The position numbers and the translations under genes were made by a program. DNA of 64,000 bases from Nothophaeocryptopus gaeumannii (taxonomy: Eukaryota; Ascomycota; Dothideomycetes; Mycosphaerellales; Mycosphaerellaceae): NCBI GenBank assembly GCA_031771865.1, contig JASISA010000027.1:2542001-2606000 (forward strand), given 5' to 3'. Below, piece by piece: positions 20,284-30,568 of the stretch (the first letter of the stretch is position 1; each line of letters starts with the position of its first letter). Under the pieces are notes generated by a model that was given only the letters and a program-made list of their open reading frames with translations, made no database searches and was not told the origin of the DNA.

Positions 20284-23200
20284 CTATTCCCATTCTCCCG
20301 GCGTCCGACCTCCACTGCTGCCGACATAAGAGCGATCAACAGCCCAGATCCATTCTCCACGCTCCTTGTCATGTCTGCAAGCAAAGAGCCATGCCTTGGT
20401 GGAGTACACCGCCCAAACTTCCATCCGCACGTTAGGACGCTGGAGTAGTTTGGCGACTTCCGGCTCAGCATCGATGCGTGAGTTCGTCAAATTGATGGCC
20501 TGCACCTCATCACCCTCCTTGCTGTAAAGGTGCAGGAAAGGTCGTCGAAGCTCGACATATGTCCGTACCCAGTGAGAGCCCGAGAGGTCAGGGCAGAGGA
20601 GCCAGCCGGCTTTGAGCACTGTTGGGGACTTGAGATGCGTCTCGACTGAAGCCGCAAGGGGAGCTGCCTCGCCACCGCCATTCGTAGAGTTGCCATTTGC
20701 AAATGCGGCACCTCGTTGTGGGGAATCTGTGTTCGACTGCAGAAGCATGATCTCTCCTGGTGTAGAGTCTGTCGTCCAGAGGTCGAGGACCTTTTCGATC
20801 ACTTTCTTCTGCTCATCGTTGTAGGGCTGTTCCTCTGGTAGCTGTGCTTTTGCAGGCGGTGACAGGGCACCGAACGCCAAAACCCCTCTTGCGGCTTCGA
20901 TCTCGGCCACACGACGCTGACGTTTGCGCAGATTCATATAATCTCTGATCAGCGATACGCCTCGTGGTGCCCAGCTGGAGAGCATCTCCTCACCAGATAT
21001 GTACTCTGCTGTGGAATCCATTCGCCAAAGGTCACCTGCTCGCTTGGCCTGGCTGGGTTTAAGCGTGACGGCATATGTCGAAGCAGTGGAATGCACCACG
21101 CGCTGATTATAGAACAGTTGCCCAAGCAGCGAGTTTTGCCGGAACCAAGTGCGTGGCCTGGTCTGTACTGAGAAGCTGAAGGCAAATTGCAGAGGGTGAG
21201 TTACTCTCGAGCAGTGCACCTCCCACTTCAAACTCAACTGCACTCGATACTTGTCAAGCGTCGGACGATCCAGGAGCGCAGAGCTGTGCGCACTGGAGTC
21301 CCACTGGGTTACAACTTTGACATTCGTTGTGCCGTCAGTGTTGTTCCGTATGATAGGAGGTGAGATAGGAGGCAGCGAAACGTCTGGTTGGCTCATGTCC
21401 TCATCTGATATCTTGCCTGTGCTGTCGAGCAACCGCACTTTTCCAGCCTTCAAACGGTCGATGTCCTTCCACGGCAAGCTCTCTCCGGAGTTGTGAACAA
21501 GGCTGAGGACGACACGCCTTTGAAGTCCTTGATGCAATTGATATGCACCTTGGTCCAAGGTGTCATCCTGAACGACTTCGACAGGCTGGTAAGTACCATC
21601 CTCGCTGATCTCCAGAACCTGTACCCGTGCAAAGACGTCGTGTCGTTCATCGGTGTAGTACTCATGCTCTGGTATCCTTGAATGAACGCGTTTGGCCCTT
21701 GGCTTGATATTCGCGGCCACCGATGCATCACGCATGTCGTCCCAACTAAGGAGCTTATCGAGATGCATGCTGGTGACTTGCGCGAACACACTGACCCTCA
21801 GGCTGGAATCGTGAGGTGCCGAGAGCGGTAGGCTCATGCTGTGCACGCTCTCGAAGCGAATGGCGCCTTCACCGAAGCCACTGACCAGCGACGTGGTAGT
21901 GGCCCCGCCTTCTTCGGACACGCCTGGAATAAACAGCTGTGCATGTACGTTGGTGCCCTCTCTTTCGGCAAACCCAACGAGATCATGCATCACGACATTG
22001 AACTTCAACGTGTTGCTCGGTGCTTCTGCAGAGCTCGGCTCGAGCGAGAGGTGCACCACGCCGATGATACTGCACGTATAGGGCGAGTACACATCCAGAG
22101 TAAAGTCTTGCACCCGGCATTCGAACACGGCCGCCAATGGAATGTCAGAGTCTCCAACGCGTGTGTATTCAGGCATACAATCTTCTTCGAAAGGGTTTCC
22201 AACATTGAAGTGCTGCATGTACTCTGGTCGGTCAAGGTACTGAACCATCTTTCGCATAGCTTCTACTCGCTTGTGAAGCTTTGGAATGGACCACAGGTGA
22301 ATGACATTGCTGTGGAAGTCAATCACTCTGACCGCCACACACGGCTTAGGCGTAAGGTCAAGGTCACGGTCATTGCTCTCTTCTGTGCCGACACCGTTGA
22401 GCACCAAGTCGTACGAAGAGCCCAAAGTATGGCCAACGTCTACAACTGTGAACTGAAACACGACGCTGCGTTCCATCTGCTGGCTCATGACTTGAGCTTC
22501 TTTCAGGGTTGCAGCATTCCTCAAGACTGCTGCTGCCATTGCCACGTACCGATGGCGTCTCCAATGCTCGAAAACATGTTTTGCGAGCCAGATGTCGCGC
22601 TCACTCAGTTCCAGCTTGCCATGGCTCCTACGCCTTGGCTTCGGAGGTGACTTGAGCTCGCGTAGTCTCTTTTCGAAATCTTTTTTCTGCTCAGCAAGCT
22701 GCTTTTGCATTTGGTCCTTCATTTCTTGGAGTGAGGCTTCCATTTTGGTCTTCTCACTCCGCAGCTCTTCGATCTCATCATTGCCCTCCTCCGCAGACTG
22801 CAGCCTCTGTTGATATTCTTCCTTTTGCTTCTCCAGCTGTTCTTGCATCTCTTCCCGAACATGCTTCAAGTCCTCCTCTCCAGAATGTTGAGGTGTTGAG
22901 GGGATCGTGAGAGCAGTGTCCAGGCTGAAACTATCCAAGGTGCCGTTGCTAAGATATTTATCGCGCACAGGATGTGACACTACGGATTCAGAGTCAGTAT
23001 CGCCTCCGTTGGTATCAAATAATTTAGTTTCGGGTCTCGTCTTTCTCACTGCTCGAACGCGTTGCAGATCTTCGAACAAGACATCAAGTTGATCATCAGT
23101 GAGTTCCGAAATCTTCTGATCAGGTCCCAGTGTCGAGGAGATTGCCTCGCGCCTAGCAAAGGCCCAATCACTGTCTCGTCCGTATGTCCGCCAAGGTGCA

Positions 23201-25167
23201 GGAGATTCAGTGCCCGGGCTGGGACTGTCCCCGTCAAGCTCTGACCATACACTGGAATTCCGTTCATGGCCAGGCGGTGGCCTTGAGGGCGAGTCCAGCT
23301 GCTCTGCGGTTACCGAGTATTTCAAGAGGCTGCCTTGTTCCGCTCTTTCTTCTCGAGCTTCCTGTGGATGATTGAAACGGAAAATATGAAAGTCACCCAG
23401 GATCACACGGTACCCAGATCGTAGCCTCTTCGGCGCCTCAATGCGGATGCCGTTGACCATTATCGCTGCGCCATCCTTGGGAACAACGGTCACTACTCCA
23501 TCGACATTTTCAAAAGTGCAGTGATCGTGCAGAATCTTTGACCCATTCAGCCGAATGTCGACAACACTCTTGCCGCTCGCTTCACCCTCTACATGTTCAT
23601 CGTTGGTCTCGCCATTTCCGACCGTTGTGGTTCCGGGTTTGAGGTTATACACGAGGCACTCAGCAAGTAAGGGATCGTCGCTCAGATTGACCAAGTGAGG
23701 CATTTTCTTGGGCGTGCTTAAGCCAACGAAACCTTTCTCAATACTGATACCCAATTCCTCAAGTGCAGTCTCGCGCTCCTTGTGAATTTGCTCAGTATTC
23801 TTAAGCTTCTCTTCCCATGTCTGGTTGAGATCTTTGTACAACTTTTCGGACTGCGACAGCTGCTCTTGGATCTCGGCTTTCGACACTTTCTTGACCGTGC
23901 CATCAGCGCTGGTGAAACTCACAATCTGCTTTTCCAGAGGCGTGTCGGCGCTGTACTGCTCTTCTGCGAGTCCTCCACCGGTACTGAGCTTTTCGCGTAA
24001 CTGCGCAAGCTCCTCCTTGAGTTCGCGAATCATGCGCGCGTTCGGATCTTCGTTGACAACAGCGTGGTTCTTGATGCGCTTGGCGGAGTCAGCATACCGC
24101 AAAGTGGAGAGTGTCTCCTCAAAATTGATGTCGGCAGGCGAAATGGCTGCGATCATCGCGGTCAAGCTGTTACCTCCTAAGCTATCTTTCAATAGCCATG
24201 TCAAGACTGAGTCTCGGTACGGGACTTGCGAACCCTTCTTCGTCTTGCCGGTGCTCTGATCTGCGAGTGCAGCAATGACGCGGCCTAGAGTCGAGAGCGA
24301 ACGATTGATCTCCGCACCCTCCTTCAGTCGCGCTCCGGTCGCACCTGTGCTCGTGGCTCGCTCAGATCCAGCCAAGTCGACCAAGCTTATCTTCGCCACC
24401 TTTTCCGTGTCCATGTTTGTCTCCACGTCGTGTCGTTTTTGCGTGAGTGTCAAGGTAAATACAGCATGCGATCGGGAAGACGTCTCGTTCATATTGGTCG
24501 CTGCCACGGTCCGCGCTTTGTTTCCTTCATCCATGAGATGTTCGATCTCTGCGAAACTCCTCACTATCAACTTTGCCAAATCTTCAACGTAAGGACCGGT
24601 TGATGGATGCTCTCGAACTTTAAGATTGCCCTTATTGCTAGGATTGAGCAGGTCACGGACGCGTTCATTGTAGATTTCCAAATATGAGACTTCGACGGTG
24701 CATGTCGTGTTCGTGTCTTTCTCCTGCACGCCCTCAATTCTCTCAAACATGTCTCTGCAAATGCGCGGTATGACACCCTCCTCCTCGCCGTAGCCCATCA
24801 TACTGTAACTCTTGCCCGAACCAGTTTGACCATAGGCGAAGATACAGTTATTATAGCCCTGGAAGGCGTTCTGCAGCAGTGGCTTGCCCAAGTCGTCGAA
24901 GACATTCTCCTGGCCAGCGAAGTGGCCATCGTCGCGATTGAAGGACCAATATGACTTGTCGAAAGCGAATATCTTGGAACCCTCGAGCGCGGCCTTGACC
25001 GGCTTGCTCTTGCCATCAGCTGGTGGTGGAGAAAGCACTGTCTGGGTATCTTTCATGGACACGATACATTTCGCACTTCGTCCTACCTCACGCGAGTTGA
25101 AGGGTCGCACGCGCACCACCACTTTGATGTTACCTCCGCCCCCTCCGGCAGCGCCGGCGGACGCCAT
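20284..25167 (-). CDS. uncA: Kinesin-3 motor protein (KIF1A/UncA type)
   Basis: A single uninterrupted exon of 1627 aa. The motor domain covers about residues 13-370, with P-loop GQTGSGKS, switch I NETSSRSHAVF and switch II DLAGSERA. A neck/coiled coil follows, then an FHA domain at about 500-600 (SDDPLLAECLVYNL, then LNGSKILHDHCTF). Further on are coiled coils, KIF1B/DUF3694-like central regions, and a C-terminal PH domain at about 1490-1610 (LKAGWLLCPDLSGSHWVRTY) that binds phosphoinositide membranes. This is the order of UncA in Aspergillus nidulans, which moves vesicles and early endosomes toward microtubule plus ends. The start just before the Gly-rich N-terminus fits the family. It is divergent from trm5. 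Confidence 0.95.
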   Translation of the reverse strand: MASAGAAGGGGGNIKVVVRVRPFNSREVGRSAKCIVSMKDTQTVLSPPPADGKSKPVKAALEGSKIFAFDKSYWSFNRDDGHFAGQENVFDDLGKPLLQNAFQGYNNCIFAYGQTGSGKSYSMMGYGEEEGVIPRICRDMFERIEGVQEKDTNTTCTVEVSYLEIYNERVRDLLNPSNKGNLKVREHPSTGPYVEDLAKLIVRSFAEIEHLMDEGNKARTVAATNMNETSSRSHAVFTLTLTQKRHDVETNMDTEKVAKISLVDLAGSERATSTGATGARLKEGAEINRSLSTLGRVIAALADQSTGKTKKGSQVPYRDSVLTWLLKDSLGGNSLTAMIAAISPADINFEETLSTLRYADSAKRIKNHAVVNEDPNARMIRELKEELAQLREKLSTGGGLAEEQYSADTPLEKQIVSFTSADGTVKKVSKAEIQEQLSQSEKLYKDLNQTWEEKLKNTEQIHKERETALEELGISIEKGFVGLSTPKKMPHLVNLSDDPLLAECLVYNLKPGTTTVGNGETNDEHVEGEASGKSVVDIRLNGSKILHDHCTFENVDGVVTVVPKDGAAIMVNGIRIEAPKRLRSGYRVILGDFHIFRFNHPQEAREERAEQGSLLKYSVTAEQLDSPSRPPPGHERNSSVWSELDGDSPSPGTESPAPWRTYGRDSDWAFARREAISSTLGPDQKISELTDDQLDVLFEDLQRVRAVRKTRPETKLFDTNGGDTDSESVVSHPVRDKYLSNGTLDSFSLDTALTIPSTPQHSGEEDLKHVREEMQEQLEKQKEEYQQRLQSAEEGNDEIEELRSEKTKMEASLQEMKDQMQKQLAEQKKDFEKRLRELKSPPKPRRRSHGKLELSERDIWLAKHVFEHWRRHRYVAMAAAVLRNAATLKEAQVMSQQMERSVVFQFTVVDVGHTLGSSYDLVLNGVGTEESNDRDLDLTPKPCVAVRVIDFHSNVIHLWSIPKLHKRVEAMRKMVQYLDRPEYMQHFNVGNPFEEDCMPEYTRVGDSDIPLAAVFECRVQDFTLDVYSPYTCSIIGVVHLSLEPSSAEAPSNTLKFNVVMHDLVGFAEREGTNVHAQLFIPGVSEEGGATTTSLVSGFGEGAIRFESVHSMSLPLSAPHDSSLRVSVFAQVTSMHLDKLLSWDDMRDASVAANIKPRAKRVHSRIPEHEYYTDERHDVFARVQVLEISEDGTYQPVEVVQDDTLDQGAYQLHQGLQRRVVLSLVHNSGESLPWKDIDRLKAGKVRLLDSTGKISDEDMSQPDVSLPPISPPIIRNNTDGTTNVKVVTQWDSSAHSSALLDRPTLDKYRVQLSLKWEVHCSRVTHPLQFAFSFSVQTRPRTWFRQNSLLGQLFYNQRVVHSTASTYAVTLKPSQAKRAGDLWRMDSTAEYISGEEMLSSWAPRGVSLIRDYMNLRKRQRRVAEIEAARGVLAFGALSPPAKAQLPEEQPYNDEQKKVIEKVLDLWTTDSTPGEIMLLQSNTDSPQRGAAFANGNSTNGGGEAAPLAASVETHLKSPTVLKAGWLLCPDLSGSHWVRTYVELRRPFLHLYSKEGDEVQAINLTNSRIDAEPEVAKLLQRPNVRMEVWAVYSTKAWLFACRHDKERGEWIWAVDRSYVGSSGGRTPGEWE

Positions 25168-25668
25168 ATTCGGTGGTGCTCGTCGTGGCTCGGAGGGCTA
25201 TCGACACTTCATTCGCGGTAGTTGGGAAGAGACCGCCGGCTGGGCGGCCACTATGCCGATTTCTTGTGAGTGGGAGGATGACTTGCTCGAGACAGCGGTG
25301 GTGGTGATGGCGGTTATCGCGATGGTGTCGACGGTCTTGATGACTGGCTCCGGACAGTTGGCGTGCCTTGTTTTCTCGCGACGGCGACGCGATGGCTGTT
25401 CCTGGCCCGCACGCGCAACCACACGCAGAAGCCGCGGATCCCTGCCAAACTTTAAACCCTATAAAATATTACGCACGTGAAGATCACTTCCAGTACTTAT
25501 TACATTCACGACTCTACACTGTATCTTCACGTATTGCACGGCCTAAATCCTCTAGAGACAACAGACTGGCTTGCATCGTCAACTGTGCATGGATACTACG
25601 AAAGGGGAGATTGGTAAGATAGCTTAAAGCCAGTTGGAAAATTCTCCCCATAGGGCCATCTTCCGTCC
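25168..25668. other. Divergent promoter between kinesin-3 and trm5
   Basis: 501 bp shared upstream region. It contains a TATA-type box (TATAAAATA at 25460-25468) and a palindromic CACGTG E-box at 25474-25479, the class of site bound by bHLH factors. No other gene is visible. Confidence 0.5.
25460..25479. promoter_or_regulatory. TATA box and CACGTG E-box in divergent promoter
   Basis: TATAAAATA at 25460-25468 followed by CACGTG at 25474-25479, about 190-210 bp upstream of the trm5 ATG and about 300 bp from the kinesin ATG. The palindromic E-box could serve either gene. Confidence 0.35.
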
Positions 25669-27102
25669 ATGGCAGACGAAGACATGTGGCGACCGCCTGT
25701 AAATCGACTGATGCGAAGACTGGATCGCGCTTTCTTCCAACGCACCGTCGACCTTCAGGCAGCCCGCGTCTTTGACAACAAGAACATATTCACGGTCCGC
25801 ACCGCGCTCGAACGCAGCAAGGATGCTCTGTCGAGGGAGCGACTTGGCAGCGTCCACCCTGATCCCGATGAAGAGCTCGCGAAGTCCGGAAAGAAGTGCA
25901 TCCTGTTAAGACCTGAGATGCCCGTGGATGTGCAACTAAGATTGCTCTCTGTGGACGACACGCGGCAAACCAACGGTTCCCAGCAGCCAGGCCAGCTTTC
26001 CCCAACAGTGACTGAGCTTGCAGAGCAAAGGCTCATAACAGTCGTGCCTTTCCAGTTGAAGCTTGGCTACGATTACTGGACTTATCACGATATCATATCT
26101 TCGATCCTTCCTGAGGATGAGCAGGGCGAAATCCCTTCGGGCTTCTCACAAGTCGGCCATGTCGCCCACTTGAACCTTCGTGACGAGTACTTGAAGTACA
26201 AGCACATCATTGCTGAGATCCTGATGGACAAGAATCCCGGCGTGAGGACCGTCATCAATAAGATCGACGATGTCGGAGAAGAAAGCGAGTTCCGAACGTT
26301 CAAGTATGAAGTGCTTGCTGGTCCAGACGATTTGAACGTGTTGATCTCCGAAGAGAATTGCACTTTCAGGTTTGACTACAGCAAGGTGTACTGGAACACC
26401 AGGCTCAACACGGAGCACCGTCGTCTGGTCAGCAACTTCCAAGCAGGAGAAGCTGTATGTGACGTTATGGCTGGCGTTGGTCCTTTTGCCGTGCCAGCTG
26501 GAAAAAAGAAAATCTTCGTTTGGGCAAATGACCTGAACCCGGATAGCTTTGACAGCATGCAGGATGCTATCAAACGTAACAAGGTGCAAGACTTTGTACG
26601 ACCATTCAACGAAGACGGACGGACGTTCATTCGTCGAGTTGTTGCCGAGCTCGCAAGCACCGACCACCAGGTGAATACCAAAAGTCGACCTTCTAAGAAA
26701 GATGATGACCAGACTCCAAAGATCATTCAGAGTCTCCAGCAACCGCGAACCTTCCAACATTTCGTCATGAACCTGCCGGCCACCGCCATCACCTTCTTGC
26801 CGAGCTTCATTGGGCTCTATCCAGCAAGTGTGCGTGAGCTACTTCCTGCAGATATTCGTATGCCACTTCTCCATGTCTATTGCTTCAGTACCAAGAGTGA
26901 CGACAACGTCGAAGAAGGTCTTAAAATATGCGAGGAGATTACCAACCAGCTGCAGTACGACATGAAGCCGGGGAAGATCGAAGACGGAGACGTCGAGATC
27001 CACGACGTGAGGGACGTGGCGCCGAAGAAGAGAATGTTCTGTGCCAGCTTTCGGTTACCTAAAGACGTTGGGTTCAGAGACGTACCTTCAGGCAACCCGT
27101 GA
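25669..27102 (+). CDS. trm5: tRNA (guanine-N1)-methyltransferase Trm5
   Basis: A single exon of 477 aa starting in a good context (ccATGG). Trm5 uses S-adenosylmethionine to make m1G37 next to the anticodon in tRNAs, preventing frameshifting; the fungal enzyme acts in nucleus and mitochondria. The characteristic blocks are HVAHLNLRDEYLKYKHIIAE, then VINKIDDVGEESEFRTFKYE and FRFDYSKVYWNTRLNTEHRR. The SAM-binding loop is VCDVMAGVGPFAVPAGKK. The motif WANDLNP and the active-site block FVMNLPATAITFLPSF follow. Length fits the family (about 450-500 aa). Confidence 0.96.
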   Translation: MADEDMWRPPVNRLMRRLDRAFFQRTVDLQAARVFDNKNIFTVRTALERSKDALSRERLGSVHPDPDEELAKSGKKCILLRPEMPVDVQLRLLSVDDTRQTNGSQQPGQLSPTVTELAEQRLITVVPFQLKLGYDYWTYHDIISSILPEDEQGEIPSGFSQVGHVAHLNLRDEYLKYKHIIAEILMDKNPGVRTVINKIDDVGEESEFRTFKYEVLAGPDDLNVLISEENCTFRFDYSKVYWNTRLNTEHRRLVSNFQAGEAVCDVMAGVGPFAVPAGKKKIFVWANDLNPDSFDSMQDAIKRNKVQDFVRPFNEDGRTFIRRVVAELASTDHQVNTKSRPSKKDDDQTPKIIQSLQQPRTFQHFVMNLPATAITFLPSFIGLYPASVRELLPADIRMPLLHVYCFSTKSDDNVEEGLKICEEITNQLQYDMKPGKIEDGDVEIHDVRDVAPKKRMFCASFRLPKDVGFRDVPSGNP

Positions 27103-27455
27103 AAGCATACTTCCAGCACTTGGGGATGATTTCATTGTCGTGCCCGCTAGCCGCATTAAGTAACGCTAAGGATGCCGAGCAAGAAGGTGGAGCTGACCAC
27201 GCTCTGTAGCTGTAGTTCGTCGCGAGCGATCGTACTTAAACGATCTGTAATCATACCAAGCAAGCGCATGGCCATGCGGCAAGGGTCCGCATCAACGAAC
27301 GTAACATCGGCACAAGCTCACCAGATGCATTCTTAAAAGAACAGCGAATGCCACCGCAATGGCAGAGTCACAACTGTTCTCCAACACATGCTGGTGGCTC
27401 CGGTAATCCACTGATCACTTAATACAAGGTACTCCCTTCTGTACAGACTGCTTTC
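27103..27455. other. Intergenic between trm5 and the SDR gene
   Basis: 353 bp with no recognisable gene; it holds the trm5 3' end and the SDR promoter. Confidence 0.5.
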
Positions 27456-28307
27456 ATGGCATCCCAAGTATTTTTTATCAGCCCGGCTTCCAGCGGCTTC
27501 GGCAAAAGCATTGCACTCGAAGCACTCGCGCGAGGCCACAAAGTTATCGCGACTGCTCGAAAGGCGAGCAGTATTGCCGACCTGAAAGACCTGGGAGCTG
27601 TGACTATGGCTCTTGACGTCACGCAGCCTATCGATGAACTCAAGGACATAGTTGCAGAGGCGTATAAATCCTATGGCAGGTTCGATATCCTCGTCAATGC
27701 CGCTGGCTATATTCTCGAAGGGGCCGTGGAGGAGGCGAGTCCTCAGGAAACATTCGACAGCTTCAACACCAATGTCTTTGGTGTCCTCAACCTCACCCGG
27801 GCTGTCCTGCCGTACATGCGGGAGCAACGTTCGGGCGCTATCGCACAATTTGGATCCCTCGGAAGTTGGCATGGTACGGCGGGAGCAGGAATCTATTGTG
27901 CCACTAAGTGGGCGATCAGCGGGCTCACAGAGTCTTTGAGACTGGAATTAGAACCCTTTGGCGTTGACGTGGTTTCCGTTGAGCCCGGATACTTCCGCAC
28001 GAGCTTTCTCAATCCCGGTGTACGTCAGTTTACCAAGACGCAGCTGAAGGAATATGATGAGACGGCGGTTGGGCGAGTCAGGGCGGCCCTGAAGGGCCAG
28101 AATAATGCGCAGCTTGGCAATGTTGAGCTTGGTGCCAAAGTGTGTGTGGATGTCTTGACCAAGACGCATGGAAAGGAGATCCCGATGCGGTTGGTACTAG
28201 GAAGTGATGCGTGTTCATCGATTAAGTCGAAGTGCGAAGACACTGTGAAGCTAATGAGCGAGTGGGAGGATGTGACTTGCAGTACTGATCATGTCGATGG
28301 GAAGTAA
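27456..28307 (+). CDS. Short-chain dehydrogenase/reductase (classical SDR)
   Basis: A single exon of 283 aa. The Rossmann nucleotide-binding loop reads SPASSGFGKS, with Ser-Pro where most classical SDRs have Thr-Gly. It is followed by ALARGHKVIATARK, in which the basic residues favour NADP(H). Other signatures are NAAGY (usual NNAG), catalytic Ser in GSLGSW, and Tyr147-x3-Lys151 (YCATK). The motif VEPGYFRTSF matches the PG motif. Such enzymes oxidise or reduce hydroxyl/keto groups; substrate is unknown. It is a stand-alone gene. Confidence 0.88.
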   Translation: MASQVFFISPASSGFGKSIALEALARGHKVIATARKASSIADLKDLGAVTMALDVTQPIDELKDIVAEAYKSYGRFDILVNAAGYILEGAVEEASPQETFDSFNTNVFGVLNLTRAVLPYMREQRSGAIAQFGSLGSWHGTAGAGIYCATKWAISGLTESLRLELEPFGVDVVSVEPGYFRTSFLNPGVRQFTKTQLKEYDETAVGRVRAALKGQNNAQLGNVELGAKVCVDVLTKTHGKEIPMRLVLGSDACSSIKSKCEDTVKLMSEWEDVTCSTDHVDGK

Positions 28308-28730
28308 GGGTAGAAGATGTAGAAGAGCAAGGCAGTGTCAATGTCAATTTCAGTGTTCAGGCAGTAGAGTCTTAGATGCGCGGGCTGGAGTACCTGTTCC
28401 GCCGTCGTCTTCCGCGGTTTCATACCAATCCCGGGAAGGGCTGTAATCGCCGATCCTGCGTCTCGTCCTAGTGCTAGTCGTGAAGACATTGCGAAAATGT
28501 TGATCGTGGATACTGTCGATAGTCGGCGCTGATGAGAAAAATTGTGAAGTTGCCGAGAGAGGGTGAAGCTGAGCGAAGTGAAGAGCCCTGGCGATGATTT
28601 AGAACTAGCGGCTTGGCCAGTCTGCCCGATCTCATTACCATCCATTCAGATGCGACCAGCTGTCTGTTTCGAGATGTCTATACATACAAGAAAGAAATCC
28701 ACTTAATTACCTTCTCATACACTCCTCACG
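28308..28730. other. Intergenic between the SDR gene and yos9
   Basis: 423 bp without a supported gene. A minus-strand frame at 28289-28645 has no recognisable features. Confidence 0.45.
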
Positions 28731-30568
28731 ATGAGGCAATTCTTCGCGCTTCCAGCGCTGCTGCGGACAGCGGCTCTACTGACGATACATGCACAACGAT
28801 CCGCGGCTTCTCAACACACTTTCAGCGTGCAAGACGACCTGCTTGCATTCCCGCAGTACGAAGTGCGATTCGTCGACGAGTGGATTAGCGAGCAAGCAGC
28901 GCAGTCGCGACTGGCAGCAAAGCTCGACAACGACCACGACAGCAGCACCCATCAACGACAGTCCGGCGACGAGAGCATAGGCGATTCACAGATCGAACAC
29001 TATCGACAGCAGCCCGCAGGGAGCTTTGTAGATGGCCAACGGGCTGGGCAGGATGACATTGAGTACGAACACATGGTGCTGGATGGCCAGAAATGGCTCT
29101 GTCGCGTGCCGAAAGTGCGCACAGCAGAGGAGAGCGCTGCGGGCGTGGGCGTCAATGACACCTTGAGCCGCGCCGAAGAGGAGAAGGAGCTCACGCGGGC
29201 CAGCGACCGTGGATGGGAACTGCTCTCGGGCATGCAAGGCAATTGCGTCTACTTCATCAGCGGCTGGTGGAGCTATCGCTTCTGCTACAACGACGGCGTG
29301 AAGCAGTTTCACCAGCTGCCGCCCAGTCGAGGCGTGCCCGTATATCCACCTGTCGAAGATCAGGGTGTGCCGGGCTTCATGCTGGGAAGCTATGAGAAGC
29401 GGCTGGAGGATGACGATGCGCCTGAGGACAAGTGGGACGGCGAGAGCGCGCTGGATATGAGCGAGGGTGCGAAGCGGAAACTCAGCAAGCATGGCGAGCT
29501 GGTGCAGCGGGGCGACAGTCGGTATCTGGTGCAGAAGCTGGGTGGCGGTACAGTCTGCGATCTGACTGGGAAAGATAGGAAAATCGAAGTCCAGGTATGC
29601 GAAGCCAGCCCCATGGATATGCTTCTTTTGGAAGACTCTCGCTGACGATGGCGCAGTTCCATTGCAATCCACAGACGACCGACCGCATCTCTCTCATCAA
29701 AGAGACCAGCACATGTGCCTATCTAATGGTCATCCAAACACCCCGCCTCTGCAACGACGTCGCCTTTCTTCCACCCCAGAAAGATCATCCCAATCCCGTT
29801 ACTTGCTCGCCTGTCCTCCGAGACGATGAGATAGAAGAATATGAACGTGATCTGGAAGCCCTTAAGTCTGCGGAGCGCGAAGCAACGCTTTGGGAAGCCA
29901 CGGCCGAAGCAGCAGCAGCCCTGGGCGCTGGTCCGGCATACGAAGCCCCTTATCTGCCAGTGGGCGATATCTACGTCGGCGAACACCGCCTCGTTCCGGA
30001 AGGAAAGAAGATTGAGAAATCTGCGATTGTTGGAGGCGGAAAGGAAACCTACATTGACACTGTCGCTTCCTCCGACGGCAAGACCGTAAGCAAGGAGGAT
30101 TTGGAGAAACTGGGACTTGGAGACCCGAAAGCAATCGAGAAGCTCAGAAAAGAGTTGGAGAAAATCGCGCAGGGCGCGGATTGGAAGTTGGATGTTATTG
30201 ATACGCCAAGGGGAAGAGAGTACCGAGGCATTATCGGAGGAGAAGACGAGGACAAGGACGGCGATCGTAAACAACAAACTCAGGATGGTAAGAAAAGCGA
30301 GGCAGACGAGAAGCAAGCCAAGGATCTGAAAGACCCGAAAGAGCAGGTGCCCGGTCTGAAGAAGAAAGCGCAACAGCAAGCCCGGAACACGAAGGGAAAC
30401 ACTGAAGAGACGGAGGTGAAAGTGGTGCAGGCAATTTGGGAGGACCCGAGCAGGAAAGATACGACACAAGATGGCGATGATAATGGCAAGGGTAAGCAGA
30501 AGCAGAAGAAGGAAAAGCAAGAAAATGAGGGGAGCGAAGAAGAGTACTACAAGAAAGAAGAGCTCTGA
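28731..30568 (+). CDS. yos9: ER lectin Yos9/OS-9 homologue with KEEL tail
   Basis: Two exons, 28731-29594 and 29657-30568, with a 62-nt in-phase intron (donor GTATGC, branch GCTGAC, acceptor GCAG), give 591 aa. A signal peptide covers about residues 1-25. The MRH (mannose-6-phosphate receptor homology) domain spans about 165-320: GNCVYFISGWWSYRFCYND, VKQFHQLPP, then GGGTVCDLTGKDRKIEVQ joined by the splice to FHCNPQTTDRISLIKE and a final Cys pair. Yos9 reads trimmed N-glycans on misfolded proteins for ERAD with the Hrd1-Hrd3 ligase. The second half is a Lys/Glu-rich, probably disordered tail ending in KEEL, a KDEL/HDEL-type ER retrieval signal. Confidence 0.93.
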
